Below are positions 43,812 to 53,107 of a stretch of 64,000 nt of DNA, in pieces (position 1 is the first letter of the stretch; each line of letters starts with the position of its first letter). The DNA lies in contig CBDCLU010000004.1 of assembly GCA_965218765.1 (NCBI GenBank), positions 496,001 through 560,000 on the forward strand, given 5' to 3'. Both the position numbers and the translations under genes were made by a program. Under the pieces are notes generated by a model that saw only the letters and a program-made list of their open reading frames with translations, searched no databases and was not told the DNA's origin. The stretch is from JBBPYC01 sp965218765. GTDB taxonomy: Bacteria; Pseudomonadota; Gammaproteobacteria; Burkholderiales; Burkholderiaceae_C.

Positions 43812-46220
43812 TTACTGCGGCAACTGCACCTTCAGCACCGATCCCTCGGCGCCGATGTACAGATGGCCCACCGCATCGAAGCTCAGACCGTACGGCCGCG
43901 CCAGGCTGGTTGGCAACGGGCCAGGGGCCACACCGCGCACACCTTGCTGGCCGACCGCCGTGCTGACCACGCCGTCGGGCGTGATCTTGCGCACCGTGTC
44001 GTTGTCGGTGTCGGCCACGAAGAGGTTGTCCGCCGCGTCGAGCGCCAATGCGCTTGGGCAGGTGCCGGCGCTGAACGTAATTCCGTTATACAACCCTCGG
44101 ACCGCTGCAAACCGTGCCTGTGCGCCGAGCCCGTCCACGTAACCGGTTTCCGTCAGGGAGCCGGCAAGCACGCTGACGTGTTGGTTCGGATCGACCTTGA
44201 GAATCGCTGCATTCGCTGGGTTTGGATAGCCTCTGCCAGCTCTCGCGCAAGAAACCAGGTAAGTGTTTCCTGCCTCGTCGGCCGCCACTGCGTTCGGGAA
44301 CTGCATCGTGCCAGGCAGGGCCACGGCAACGGTGGAGACCACGCCCTGCGGTGTGATCTTGCGCAGAGGTGCGCCCAGGTACTGCGCCACATACACGTTG
44401 CCCGCCGGATCGGTGGTCAGCGCGCGTGCGTTGTTCAACCTCGCCGCGGTGCCGACACCGTCGACATCGACGCTGGCAACCGCGGCTGCATCGTTCAGAC
44501 TCCCTGCGAAAACCGACATCTCGCCTTGCGGCGTGATCTTGCGCACCACAAACGCAGCGCCTCTCTCTTGTGTTGAGATGGAGATGCCGTTGGAATCCAG
44601 CACATACAGATTGCCGGCAGCGTCCAGCGCCAAGTCGCTTGGCTGCTTCAACCCACCGCCCACCAGTGTGCTGACCGTCCCGTCCGGTGCAATGCGGCCG
44701 ATGCCCGCTTCTTGCGGGTACGGCTTGTAGTCCACGAAAAAGACGTTGCCGGCCCGGTCGGCTGCAAGCGGCCCGAAGTACGAGCTGCGCGGCACCCGAC
44801 CAGCGAGGGTCGAGACGTTGCCCGTGACCGGATCGATCCGGCGGATCGTGTTGCTGCTCTCCGAGACGTACACCGTGCCATCGGCGGCGGCCGCGATGCC
44901 TCGCAATTCGCTCAAGCGGCCGGTACCCAACGGGCCATCGACGTTGCCGCCCTGGTACGAGGTATCGGTGGTGCCGGCGATGATCGAAATGCCGCCGTCC
45001 GGTGTGATCTTGCGCACCACGCGGCTGGCCGAGCCGTCGATGACATACAGATTGCCGGCCGCGTCTCGGGCCAGGTCGGCTGTTGCATTGATGGCAGGCG
45101 ACGCGGGCACCACCGTGGTGATCTCGCCCGTCTGCGAAATGCGCACGACGCTGTTTGTGCGGAGGTCGGGCACGAAGCCGCCAATGGCATAGACGTTGCG
45201 CGCCGCATCGAGCGCGAGGCCGCGGGAAGCACTGAATGCCAGATCGGGGCGCGCACCATCGGGTTTGTCAGCGAACACGGCCAGTTCGCCGGCCGGCGTC
45301 AGCCTATAGATCGCGCCGGCTAAGGAGTCCCCGATGTAGACCACGCCGAAGGCGTCCACCGCGATGCTGCGGGGGGCTCTCGGCGCAACGGAGCCGTTGA
45401 ATGCGTAGTCGCAATAACCGGTGGTCGAGCCGGTGACCGTCTTGACGTTGCGAGCGGCGTCGATCTTGCGAACGCGGTTGTTGTCGACCACGAAGACGCT
45501 GGCGTCGGGGCTGACCGCAATCTTGTCGGGAGCGCAAAACGACGCCTGCATCGCCGGGCCGTCGGCAAATGCAAGTTGGCCCGATCCCGCGACCGTGCTG
45601 ACGACACCGGCTGCCGCGACGGCTTGCGGCGACCTCGGCGCGGCGTTGCCGAACGCGGAAAGGTCGCAGCCCGCGGTAGCCGAACCGGCTACCGTCTGCA
45701 CTTGCCGGTCGGGCGTGATCTTGCGCACCGTCTGCGTTTCGGCCACGAACACGTTGCCGGCCGGATCGACCGCGACATCCTGGGGGTAGCAGAACGTCGC
45801 CTGCGCGGCGGCGCCGTCGACATGGCCCGGCTGGCCGGAGCCCGCAAACGTCGTCACGACACCCGCCCGCGTGACCTTGCGGATGCGCTGGTTGCCTTGA
45901 TCCGCCACGTACAGGTCACCGGCGCCGTCCAACGCGAGCCCCCCCGGCCCGCTGAAGCGGGCGCTCGCGCCGGTGCCGTCCAGATTGCCCGGACCACCGA
46001 GCGAGCCGGCGAGCAGCGAGACGCTGCCCTTGCTGACGACCGGCGGCGGCGCTGGCGAAGGCGACGGTGCTGGCGCAGGCGGCTCGGGCTGCGGACCAAT
46101 GCCGCCGCCGCTGTCACCGGCGCTGCCGCCACAGGCCGCGAGTGCCAGCACAGCGGACAACGCCGCCAGCCGGACCAGGCGCGGGGTCGCAGAACGCGCA
46201 GATGAAGTGCGAAGGGTCAT
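43812..46220 (-). CDS. NHL-repeat lipoprotein 2
   Basis: 802 residues. Lipobox LALAACGG, then a Gly/Pro/Ala/Ser spacer to about residue 62. Many NHL repeats follow (LALDGAGDLYVADQGNQRI, IAVDAFGVVYIGDSLAG, LALDAADNLFVADTDNDTV), enough for one large or two propellers. It is about 130 residues longer than its paralogue, with the first repeats (GSVSLLAGSLGGPGNLDGTG) aligned with NVSLLTGTIAGIGNLDGTG there. I start at the ATG at 46220, directly before the signal; the frame is open further upstream because it runs into a third, broken NHL sequence. Likely outer-membrane or periplasmic; role unknown. Confidence 0.87.
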   Translation of the reverse strand: MTLRTSSARSATPRLVRLAALSAVLALAACGGSAGDSGGGIGPQPEPPAPAPSPSPAPPPVVSKGSVSLLAGSLGGPGNLDGTGASARFSGPGGLALDGAGDLYVADQGNQRIRKVTRAGVVTTFAGSGQPGHVDGAAAQATFCYPQDVAVDPAGNVFVAETQTVRKITPDRQVQTVAGSATAGCDLSAFGNAAPRSPQAVAAAGVVSTVAGSGQLAFADGPAMQASFCAPDKIAVSPDASVFVVDNNRVRKIDAARNVKTVTGSTTGYCDYAFNGSVAPRAPRSIAVDAFGVVYIGDSLAGAIYRLTPAGELAVFADKPDGARPDLAFSASRGLALDAARNVYAIGGFVPDLRTNSVVRISQTGEITTVVPASPAINATADLARDAAGNLYVIDGSASRVVRKITPDGGISIIAGTTDTSYQGGNVDGPLGTGRLSELRGIAAAADGTVYVSESSNTIRRIDPVTGNVSTLAGRVPRSSYFGPLAADRAGNVFFVDYKPYPQEAGIGRIAPDGTVSTLVGGGLKQPSDLALDAAGNLYVLDSNGISISTQERGAAFVVRKITPQGEMSVFAGSLNDAAAVASVDVDGVGTAARLNNARALTTDPAGNVYVAQYLGAPLRKITPQGVVSTVAVALPGTMQFPNAVAADEAGNTYLVSCARAGRGYPNPANAAILKVDPNQHVSVLAGSLTETGYVDGLGAQARFAAVRGLYNGITFSAGTCPSALALDAADNLFVADTDNDTVRKITPDGVVSTAVGQQGVRGVAPGPLPTSLARPYGLSFDAVGHLYIGAEGSVLKVQLPQ

Positions 46221-46286
46221 ATCAATCTCTTGAAACTGCACTGGGTATGAATGCACTGAGGGAAACCGCCGGCTAATCGGTCGAAC

Positions 46287-46358
46287 CACGCCGTCAAAGC
46301 TCAAGTCCGTTGGCGCGAGCAGCGCGGCAGGCAGCGGACCGGGTTCGATGCCGAACCG
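46287..46358 (-). pseudogene. Fossil of a third NHL-repeat gene (C-terminal end)
   Basis: In the leader of NHL lipoprotein 2 the minus strand reads FGIEPGPLPAALLAP and TDLSFDGV. This matches the last repeat of both intact paralogues (GVRGVAPGPLPTSLARPYGLSFDAV; GLQGITLGELPATLSAPIDVSFDGA, each shown in parts). Only about 24 codons remain. A former third tandem copy is the simplest reading. Confidence 0.75.
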
Positions 46359-46503
46359 GTCGATGTCTGCGGTTGGGAAATAGCGTACCGGCTTCATTTG
46401 AATCGACACAATAATCCAGCTTCAGCTTGGCCCTGGCACCCGTTGCTGTCCGCTGAATCTGATCAAAAACGGTCGAAAGCGCTGATGTAGTCATCATTGT
46501 CAG

Positions 46504-46518
46504 CTATTAAAATAATAG
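46504..46518. other. AT-rich palindrome upstream of the MFS gene
   Basis: CTATTA-AAA-TAATAG, perfect 6-bp arms, 29 bp before the MFS start. It belongs to the ATAGC-type AT-rich palindromes found in several spacers here. Confidence 0.5.
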
Positions 46519-46546
46519 TATTTCCGGCTCATCTTAAGATCGCCCG

Positions 46547-47722
46547 ATGAACCGCAACCTCTGGCTCCTCGCCATCTGCCAGGGCTTGTTCCTGACCAAC
46601 AACGTCACGTTCATCGCGATCAACGGGCTGGTCGGCCTGTCGCTCGCGCCGCTGGGCTGGATGGCGACGGTGCCGGTGATGGGGTATGTGGTGGGCGGCG
46701 CGTTGTCGACGGGGGTGGTGGCGCGCACGCAGAGCGCGTACGGGCGCAGGAAGTCGTTTCAGCTCGGGCTGCTGGTGGCGGTCGGCTCGGCGCTGCTGTG
46801 CTGCTATGCGGCGTTCCACCGCAATTTCTGGCTGCTGTGCGCGGCCACGGTGATTGCGGGCTACTACAACGCCAATGCAGGCTTGTATCGGTTCGCGGCG
46901 GCCGAACTGGCGCTGCCGGCGGTGCGCGAGAAAGCGATTTCGTTGGTGATGGCGGGCGGCTTGCTGGGTGCGGTGCTCGGGCCGAATCTGGCGGCCATTA
47001 CGCGCAACTGGTTCGCAGTGCCGTTCGCGGGCGCCTACATCGCGTTGGCGGTGGTGGCGCTGCTGTCGCTGGCGCTGCTGTCCATGATCGAGTTCGCGCC
47101 GCCGGTGCCGAAAGCGGAAGGCGGCGGTGGCCGGCCGCTCGGTGAAATCATGCGCCAGCCGGTGTTCATCGTGGCGGCGGCGGCCGGCGCCTTGGGCTAC
47201 GGCGTGATGAACCTGCTGATGGCGTCCACGCCGATTGCGATGCAGACCTGCGGGCTGCCGTTCTCCGATGCGGCGCTGGTGCTGGAGTGGCACGTGATCG
47301 GCATGTTCGCGCCGGGCTTCTTCACCGGGCACCTGATCCGGCGCTTCGGCGTGCTGCCGATCATGGGCATCGGCGTGGGGCTGAACCTGGCCTGCATCGC
47401 GCTCGCGCTGTCCGGGGTGGAACTGCACCATTTCCTGGGGGCGCTGTTCATGCTGGGCGTGGGCTGGAACTTCCTGTTCACGGGCAGCACGACGATGTCG
47501 CTCTCGGCATACACGCCGCAGGAGCGCGATCGCGCGCAGGGGGCGCTGAACTTCTTCGTGTTCGCGACGTTGGCGATCACGTCATTTTCATCGGGCGTGC
47601 TGGTCACGACGCAGGGCTGGACGCTGCTGAATTACGGCTCGCTGGTGCCGGTGGCGCTGACCGGATCGGCGCTGCTGTGGCTTGCGCTCCGACAGCGCAA
47701 GGTGCCGATCTCCGGCATGTGA
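46547..47722 (+). CDS. MFS transporter
   Basis: 391 residues with about 12 membrane helices. Loop 2-3 carries a GRRKSF variant of the MFS A motif (TQSAYGRRKSFQLGLL). There is no Asp/Arg pair that names a substrate. Sequence style resembles the drug/unknown-substrate MFS_1 group; some members are quinolone- or sugar-efflux-like. The ATG at 46547 lies close to an AT-rich palindrome. It is a single gene followed by yidB-like DNA. Confidence 0.88.
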   Translation: MNRNLWLLAICQGLFLTNNVTFIAINGLVGLSLAPLGWMATVPVMGYVVGGALSTGVVARTQSAYGRRKSFQLGLLVAVGSALLCCYAAFHRNFWLLCAATVIAGYYNANAGLYRFAAAELALPAVREKAISLVMAGGLLGAVLGPNLAAITRNWFAVPFAGAYIALAVVALLSLALLSMIEFAPPVPKAEGGGGRPLGEIMRQPVFIVAAAAGALGYGVMNLLMASTPIAMQTCGLPFSDAALVLEWHVIGMFAPGFFTGHLIRRFGVLPIMGIGVGLNLACIALALSGVELHHFLGALFMLGVGWNFLFTGSTTMSLSAYTPQERDRAQGALNFFVFATLAITSFSSGVLVTTQGWTLLNYGSLVPVALTGSALLWLALRQRKVPISGM

Positions 47723-47775
47723 ATGCTGCAGTGGGTACTACGCTTGATGGCTGATTCATCAAACGAAAGACATCC

Positions 47776-48345
47776 ATGGGACTACTCGACGATGTGCTGG
47801 GCGCGGCGATGCGCGGCAACGGCAACCAGCAAGGCCAGGCGCCCGGCGGCTCGGCCGGCGGCGGACTTGGCGATCTGCTGGGCGGCCTGATGGGCGGCGG
47901 GCAGCAGCAGGGCGGTGCCATGTCCGGGCAGACGCAGGACAGCGGCGGTCTGGGCGGCATGCTTGGCGGGATGTTTGGTGGTAGCGGCGGCGCCGGTGGC
48001 TTGGCCGGCATGCTGGGTTCGCTGCTCGGCAATAACGGTCAGGTCGGCGGGTTGGGCGGCCTGTTGCACAAGTTCGATCAGGCGGGGATGGGCGACAAGG
48101 CGCGTTCCTGGGTCGGCGACGGGCAGAACGAGGATGTCTCCGGCGATCAGGTGCATCAGGCGCTCGGCCAGGACACGTTGAGCAATCTGGCCAGCCGCTT
48201 CGGCATCAACGCGTCGATGCTCGCGCCGCTGCTGGCCAGCGTGCTGCCGTCGCTGATCGACCGCATGACGCCGCATGGCCGAGTGCCGGAAGAAGGCCTG
48301 GGCGATGAGCAGGAAGTGCAGCGCAAACTGAACGATCAGCTCTGA
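47776..48345 (+). CDS. YidB-like DUF937 protein
   Basis: 189 residues. The N-terminal half is Gly/Gln-rich low complexity (GGLGDLLGGLMGGGQQQGG), and the C-terminal half is the YidB domain (KARSWVGDGQNEDVSGDQV, LSNLASRFGINASMLAPLL). These proteins are small, soluble and of unknown function. A perfect 9-bp hairpin follows 12 bp after the stop. Confidence 0.88.
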   Translation: MGLLDDVLGAAMRGNGNQQGQAPGGSAGGGLGDLLGGLMGGGQQQGGAMSGQTQDSGGLGGMLGGMFGGSGGAGGLAGMLGSLLGNNGQVGGLGGLLHKFDQAGMGDKARSWVGDGQNEDVSGDQVHQALGQDTLSNLASRFGINASMLAPLLASVLPSLIDRMTPHGRVPEEGLGDEQEVQRKLNDQL

Positions 48346-48357
48346 AAATCACAGCAA

Positions 48358-48382
48358 GAGGCGCACTGAGGATGTGCGCCTC
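48358..48382 (+). terminator. Hairpin after the YidB-like gene
   Basis: GAGGCGCAC and GTGCGCCTC form a 9-bp stem with a 7-nt loop shortly after the stop codon. No strong T-run follows, so efficiency is uncertain. It lies between convergent genes and could serve both. Confidence 0.6.
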
Positions 48383-48459
48383 CAGGCGATCTGCCTTGAA
48401 ATTTCAATCATGCAGCGAAGTTGGCGGCCGGGCAGCATCCGCTGATCGATAATTGTGCT

Positions 48460-49935
48460 TCAAGGCACCCGGCTGATCACCTGCGCGACGGCCGCAGTCA
48501 GCCGCTTGGCGTATGGCACATGTAGAAACTCGTTCGGCCCGTGCGCGTTGCTGCGCGGGCCGAGAACGCCGACGACCATCATCTGCGCCTGCGGAAAGCC
48601 GCGTTGCAGCAGCCCCATCAGCGGAATGGTGCCGCCCTGGCCGATTGTGGCGCAGGGCGCGCCGTAGAACGCCTGGCTTGCATCGTTGAGCGCGGATTCG
48701 AACCACGGCACCGTGGCCGGCGCGTTCCAGCCGTCGGCAGCGCCGCCGCTCTCGAACGTGACCTTGGCCTGATACGGTGCGTTGTCTTCCAGCAAGGCTT
48801 TCAACTGCTGCACCGCAGAGGCAGCATCGACCAGCGGCGGCAGCCGCAGCGACAGCTTGAACGCGGTGTAAGGCCGCAGCACATTGCCCGCATCGGCAAA
48901 CGCGGGCAGCCCCTGCGCGCCGGTCACGGACAGCGTCGGCATCCAGGTGCGGTTCAGCAGCGCCTGCACCGGATCGGTGGTGGTCGGCAGCACGGTCTGC
49001 TGGGAGCCGCCGCAGTCGTAGCTGGCCCAGGGAAAGCGTTTGTAGATCTCGTCGCCGAGGATCGCGGCGGTCTGCTTCGCCTGCGCAAGCCGGTCCGGCG
49101 GCACCTCGCAATGAAAGTTCGCGGGCAGCAGACGGCCGGTCGCGCTGTCTTCGAGACGGTCGAGCACCTGGCGCATGATCCGAAAAGACGATGGCACCAG
49201 GCCGGATGCATCGCCCGAATGCACGCCTTCGGTCAGCACCTCGACCTTCAACGTGCCGCTGGCCATGCCGCGCAGCGAGGTGGTCAGCCAGAGCTGGTCG
49301 TAGTTGCCGGCGCCGCTGTCGAGACAGACCACGAGTGCGACACGCCCAAGCCGGTCCGCGCCGGGTGCGCGCAGCGCATCGACGTAGGGCAGCAGATCGT
49401 AGGAGCCTGATTCCTCGCAGGTCTCGATGAGGCCGACGATGCGCGGATGCGCGACGTTCTGGCGCCGCAGTTCGGCGACCGCCGTGATCGCCGCATAGAC
49501 CGCGTAGCCGTCGTCGGCGCCGCCGCGGCCGTACAGCTTGCCGTTCTCGTACTTCGGCGTCCAGGGGCCGAGGTCGCTGCGCCAGCCGTTGAACTCGGGC
49601 TGCTTATCCAAATGGCCGTACATCAGCACGGTCGCGTCGCTGGCTTCGCCGCGCTTGGGAACTTCGAAGAACAGGATCGGCGTGCGGTCGGGCAGCCGGA
49701 TCACGTCCAGCGTCAGGCCCTCGACGCGCTGTGCCGCCACCCAGTCGGCCGCGCGGCGCAGCACGGTCTCGATGTGGCCGTGCGCGGCCCAGTCGGCATC
49801 GAACGCGGGGGATTTGGCAGGGATCTCGATGTAGCTGGTGAGCTGCGGCACGATGTCGTCGTCCCAGGCCCGGTCGATTCGGGTCCGGGCATCGGCCGGG
49901 TCCAGCAGCAGTGCGGCGTCGGTTCGATCGTTCAT
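48460..49935 (-). CDS. M20 family metallopeptidase
   Basis: 491 residues, cytoplasmic (no signal). Metal and catalytic residues of the M20 fold are in place: LMYGHLDKQPEF (His), GRGGADDGYAVYAA (bridging Asp), ETCEESGSYDL (catalytic Glu plus ligand), CLDSGAGNYD, and the late His in SNAHGPNEFLHV. The middle lid domain (about 215-390) is complete. It resembles dipeptidase/carboxypeptidase members such as CNDP-type enzymes. Substrate unknown. It is separated from DUF1328 by a strong terminator, so it is independently transcribed. Confidence 0.93.
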   Translation of the reverse strand: MNDRTDAALLLDPADARTRIDRAWDDDIVPQLTSYIEIPAKSPAFDADWAAHGHIETVLRRAADWVAAQRVEGLTLDVIRLPDRTPILFFEVPKRGEASDATVLMYGHLDKQPEFNGWRSDLGPWTPKYENGKLYGRGGADDGYAVYAAITAVAELRRQNVAHPRIVGLIETCEESGSYDLLPYVDALRAPGADRLGRVALVVCLDSGAGNYDQLWLTTSLRGMASGTLKVEVLTEGVHSGDASGLVPSSFRIMRQVLDRLEDSATGRLLPANFHCEVPPDRLAQAKQTAAILGDEIYKRFPWASYDCGGSQQTVLPTTTDPVQALLNRTWMPTLSVTGAQGLPAFADAGNVLRPYTAFKLSLRLPPLVDAASAVQQLKALLEDNAPYQAKVTFESGGAADGWNAPATVPWFESALNDASQAFYGAPCATIGQGGTIPLMGLLQRGFPQAQMMVVGVLGPRSNAHGPNEFLHVPYAKRLTAAVAQVISRVP

Positions 49936-49954
49936 GGTGAAAACATCCTTGTCC

Positions 49955-49992
49955 AAAAAGCAAATGGCCGGGCACGCAGCCCGGCCATTTGC
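49955..49992 (-). terminator. Strong intrinsic terminator after the DUF1328 gene
   Basis: GCAAATGGCCGGG and CCCGGCCATTTGC form a perfect 13-bp stem with a 7-nt loop. On the minus strand it is followed by CTTTTTGG. It ends the DUF1328 transcript 26 bp beyond the stop, and just before the M20 gene start. Confidence 0.93.
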
Positions 49993-50018
49993 AGCCGTCG
50001 AAATGCGTGTCCGACTGG

Positions 50019-50192
50019 CTAGAGTACCAGCGCACCCCCCATCAGCGCCATCACCAGGAAGATGATGAAGATGACGATCGCGATGTAGAACAGGATTTTG
50101 GCGATGCCGGCACTGGCTGCCGACACACCCGAGAAGCCGAAGAAGCCGGCGATCAATGAGACGACAAAGAAGATGATGGCCCACTTGAGCAT
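50019..50192 (-). CDS. DUF1328 small membrane protein (YtjA-like)
   Basis: 57 residues, easily missed by length cut-offs. It reads MLKWAIIFFVVSLIAGFFG, then SGVSAASAGIAKILFYI, then a second hydrophobic helix to the end. Two membrane spans, typical DUF1328. AAGGAG stands 9 bases before the ATG at 50192, and a strong terminator follows, so it forms its own short transcript. Members are often stress-related, but function is unknown. Confidence 0.92.
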   Translation of the reverse strand: MLKWAIIFFVVSLIAGFFGFSGVSAASAGIAKILFYIAIVIFIIFLVMALMGGALVL

Positions 50193-50363
50193 GCTGGTAA
50201 CTCCTTAAGTTGCAACGGTGTTGTTCTTGCGGCGATTCGCCTTCACAGGTTCGCCGATTGCATCTTCAGCGTCGTGGGTGCCGGATGAAGGCGGTGAACC
50301 GGCTGATCCCCTGTAGGACGAAAACTTGCGCCTCGTGCACGGCTGCTGCCGCGCCAGCATGGG

Positions 50364-50816
50364 CTACATCTGGCTGTTGCCGCCGATGTACTGCTCCAGT
50401 TGCTCGATCAGAAACTGCTGCTCGGCGATGATGTCCTTTACCAGGTCGCCGATCGATACCAGCCCGAGCAGGCGCTCGCCGTCCTGCACCGGCAGGTGCC
50501 GCAGCCGGTGCTCGGTCATCAGTTCAAGGCATTCGGTGCTGTTGGTTCCGGGCGGCACCCAGCGCACCGGCGCGCTCATGATCTCGCGCACTTTGGCTTC
50601 CTTCGACGAGCGGCCGGCCAGGATCACCTTGCGCGCATAGTCGCGCTCGGTCACGATGCCGCAGACCTTGCCGGCGCCGTCGTTTTCGATCACCAGCAGC
50701 GCGCCGACGTTCTTGTCCGACATGAGCTGGATCGCGTCGTATACGGTCGCATCGGGCGGCACCGACAGCACCTGCTGGCTCGGCTTGGATTTCACGATCT
50801 GCAGCACGGTCTTCAT
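50364..50816 (-). CDS. Two-CBS-domain protein
   Basis: 150 residues: a Bateman module made of two CBS repeats (SVPPDATVYDAIQLMSDKNVG and IMSAPVRWVPPGTNSTECL regions, ending GLVSIGDLVKDII), then a short helix (QQFLIEQLEQYIGG). Such modules bind adenine nucleotides and act as sensors. The start overlaps the slipin stop (ATGA), so it is co-translated with slipin and NfeD. It could sense energy state for that membrane complex; this is inference. Confidence 0.93.
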   Translation of the reverse strand: MKTVLQIVKSKPSQQVLSVPPDATVYDAIQLMSDKNVGALLVIENDGAGKVCGIVTERDYARKVILAGRSSKEAKVREIMSAPVRWVPPGTNSTECLELMTEHRLRHLPVQDGERLLGLVSIGDLVKDIIAEQQFLIEQLEQYIGGNSQM

Positions 50817-51577
50817 GGTCGTTTTCCTTTCAGGGCATCGAGCAGCGGACCGACGATGTCCAGCGGCATCGGGAACACGATGGTCGAATTCTTGTCGGCA
50901 CCGATCGCGTGCAACGTCTCCAGGTAGCGCAACTGTATCGCCTGCGGTTCCTTCGCCAGGATGCTCGCGGCCTCGGCCAGTTTGTAGGAAGCCTGCAGCT
51001 CGCCTTCAGCATGGATCACCTTGGCGCGGCGTTCGCGCTCGGCTTCGGCCTGCCGCGCAATCGCGCGCACCATGTTCTCGGCCAGATCGACGTGCTTGAT
51101 CTCGACATTGGTGACCTTGATGCCCCAGTCCTGCGTCTGCGCCTCCAGGATTTTCTGGATGTCGAGGTTCAGCTTCTCGCGCTCGGACAGCATCTCGTCG
51201 AGGTCGTGCTTGCCGAGCACCGCGCGCAGCGTGGTCTGCGCGAGCTGGCTGGTCGCGGCCAGATAGTTCTCGACTTCGATCACGGCTTTTTCCGCGTCGA
51301 CGACGCGGAAGTAGAGCACCGCGTTCACCTTGACCGAGACGTTGTCCTTGGAAATCACGTCCTGGCTCGGCACGTCGAGCACGACCACGCGCAGGCCCAC
51401 TTTCACCATCTGCTGGATGCCCGGAATCAGCAGCACAAGGCCAGGACCTTTCACCTTCCAGAAACGCCCGAGTTGGAACACCACGCCGCGCTCGTATTCG
51501 CGCAGGATGCGCAGCGAGGATGCGAAGAAGACGATGAGCAGCAGCACCACCGCGCCCAGACCGAATTGGGTGAACAT
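50813..51577 (-). CDS. SPFH-domain slipin (prokaryotic stomatin)
   Basis: 254 residues. One N-terminal membrane helix (FGLGAVVLLLIVFFA), then the SPFH domain (LREYERGVVFQLGRFWKVKGPGLV region, VLDVPSQDVISKDNV, VNAVLYFRVVD) and the coiled coil (AIARQAEAERERRAKVIHAEGE, in two parts). It ends with LLDALKGKRP. Slipins form oligomeric membrane scaffolds. The NfeD gene lies 45 bp upstream on the same strand, the usual stomatin operon partner; in an archaeon the NfeD protease cleaves its stomatin. Confidence 0.94.
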   Translation of the reverse strand: MFTQFGLGAVVLLLIVFFASSLRILREYERGVVFQLGRFWKVKGPGLVLLIPGIQQMVKVGLRVVVLDVPSQDVISKDNVSVKVNAVLYFRVVDAEKAVIEVENYLAATSQLAQTTLRAVLGKHDLDEMLSEREKLNLDIQKILEAQTQDWGIKVTNVEIKHVDLAENMVRAIARQAEAERERRAKVIHAEGELQASYKLAEAASILAKEPQAIQLRYLETLHAIGADKNSTIVFPMPLDIVGPLLDALKGKRP

Positions 51578-51622
51578 GCTTGGGCGTTGCCTTTCGTGGG
51601 TTGATTGAATCGGTTGCTGCCG

Positions 51623-53107
51623 CTACTGGCCGCGCGCAGGCGCCAGTGTGGCCGGGCCCACATCGATGCTCGGCCGCACCGTGCCTGATGATGATGCAGG
51701 CGGCGTAACCTCAAGCGTGTTGCCGCGCACCGCGCACACCGTGACCGACGCCCCTGCGTGCCAACCGGCAAGTTGAGATGTCGGCAGTTCGGCTGCGGCG
51801 CGCACGCGCCAGGTCACGCCCGCCAGCAGCGCCCAGCCTTTGCGCTGCTGTGCATCGAACTCGACCAGTTCAGCCGTCTGGCCAAGCAATGTCAGCGCTC
51901 CGCTGACCACGGGCCGCCGACGTGCCTTCGCCGCCATGCCGACCACGACCAGCACGAACGCCGCCGACAGCAAGGTCAGCAGCGCGATCAGTCCGTACGA
52001 GATCGCGGCCAGCCCCGGCACGTCGCGATCGACCAGCATCACCGCGCCGATCGCAAACGCCGCCACCCCACCAAGCCCCAGCGCGCCGAAGCTCGGCACG
52101 AATGCTTCGGCCACCAGGAAGCCGATGCCCATCACGAGCAGCGCGAGCCCCGCGTAATTCAGCGGCAGGGTCTGCAGCGCGAACAGCCCGAGCAGCAGGC
52201 TGATCGCGCCGACCACGCCGGGCAACAGATAGCCGGGGTTGAAGAATTCGAAGATGAGGCCATAGACGCCGATCATCAGCAGGATCAGTGCCAGGCTCGG
52301 GTTCGCGATCACCGACAGCAACTCGCTGCGCCAGCCGGCTTCGATCTCGACGACCGGCGCGTTCGCCGTGCTCAGCTGCACCGAGCCACCGGGCACCGCA
52401 TAGCGGCGCCCGTCGAGTTGGCGCAGCAGGTCGGGCACGTCGGCGGCGATCAGGTCGATCACGCGTTGCGCGAGCGCTTCGTCGGCTGACAGGCTGACCG
52501 AATCGCGCACCGCCTGCTCGGCCCAGCCGGCGTTGCGGCCGCGCAGCTGCGCGAGGCTGCGGATGTAGGCGGACGCATCGGACAAGCGCTTGGCCGACAT
52601 CGGATCGGCTGCAGGCGGCGCAGCCGGTTGGCCGGCACCGCTCGAGGTTGATGCCGGCGGCTCGGCCGACGGCGTTGCGGAACCGCCGAGAGAGACCGGC
52701 GTGGCTGCGCCCAGATTCGTGGCCGGTGCCATCGCGGCGATGTGGCTCGCACACAGCAGGTAGGTGCCGGCGCTGGCAGCGCGCGCGCCGCTGGGCGCCA
52801 CGAAAGTCGCAACCGGAATCGGCGACGCCAGGAGCTGCTTGATGATGGCGCGCATCGAGCGATCCAGGCCGCCCGGCGTATCGAGCCGCAGCACCAGCAG
52901 CTGGGCCTTGCGCGCGACCGCGTCGGCCAGCCCGCGCGCGAACCGGTCGGCTGAAGCCGGTTCGACCGCGCCGTCGAGCGTCAGCACCACGACCGGCGCC
53001 GCCGGGTTCGGCGCGCTGCCGGTGTCCGACGCGGCCTGCGCAAGCAGCGGGGCGAGCAGACAGGCCAGCAAGAAAAGCCGGCAGAAGGCGCTTCTCATGC
53101 GGCTCAT
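51623..53107 (-). CDS. Long-form NfeD membrane serine protease
   Basis: 494 residues. Signal peptide or membrane anchor at the N-terminus (LFLLACLLAPLLAQA), a ClpP-like periplasmic protease domain (VVVLTLDGAVEPASADRF; catalytic Ser in GARAASAGTYLLC), a Pro/Ser/Ala-rich insert near 150-185, four or more membrane helices, and the C-terminal OB-fold NfeD domain (LLGQTAELVEFDAQQRKG). It partners the downstream slipin. The start is ATG at 53107 or 53098; no ribosome site separates them. Confidence 0.92.
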   Translation of the reverse strand: MSRMRSAFCRLFLLACLLAPLLAQAASDTGSAPNPAAPVVVLTLDGAVEPASADRFARGLADAVARKAQLLVLRLDTPGGLDRSMRAIIKQLLASPIPVATFVAPSGARAASAGTYLLCASHIAAMAPATNLGAATPVSLGGSATPSAEPPASTSSGAGQPAAPPAADPMSAKRLSDASAYIRSLAQLRGRNAGWAEQAVRDSVSLSADEALAQRVIDLIAADVPDLLRQLDGRRYAVPGGSVQLSTANAPVVEIEAGWRSELLSVIANPSLALILLMIGVYGLIFEFFNPGYLLPGVVGAISLLLGLFALQTLPLNYAGLALLVMGIGFLVAEAFVPSFGALGLGGVAAFAIGAVMLVDRDVPGLAAISYGLIALLTLLSAAFVLVVVGMAAKARRRPVVSGALTLLGQTAELVEFDAQQRKGWALLAGVTWRVRAAAELPTSQLAGWHAGASVTVCAVRGNTLEVTPPASSSGTVRPSIDVGPATLAPARGQ

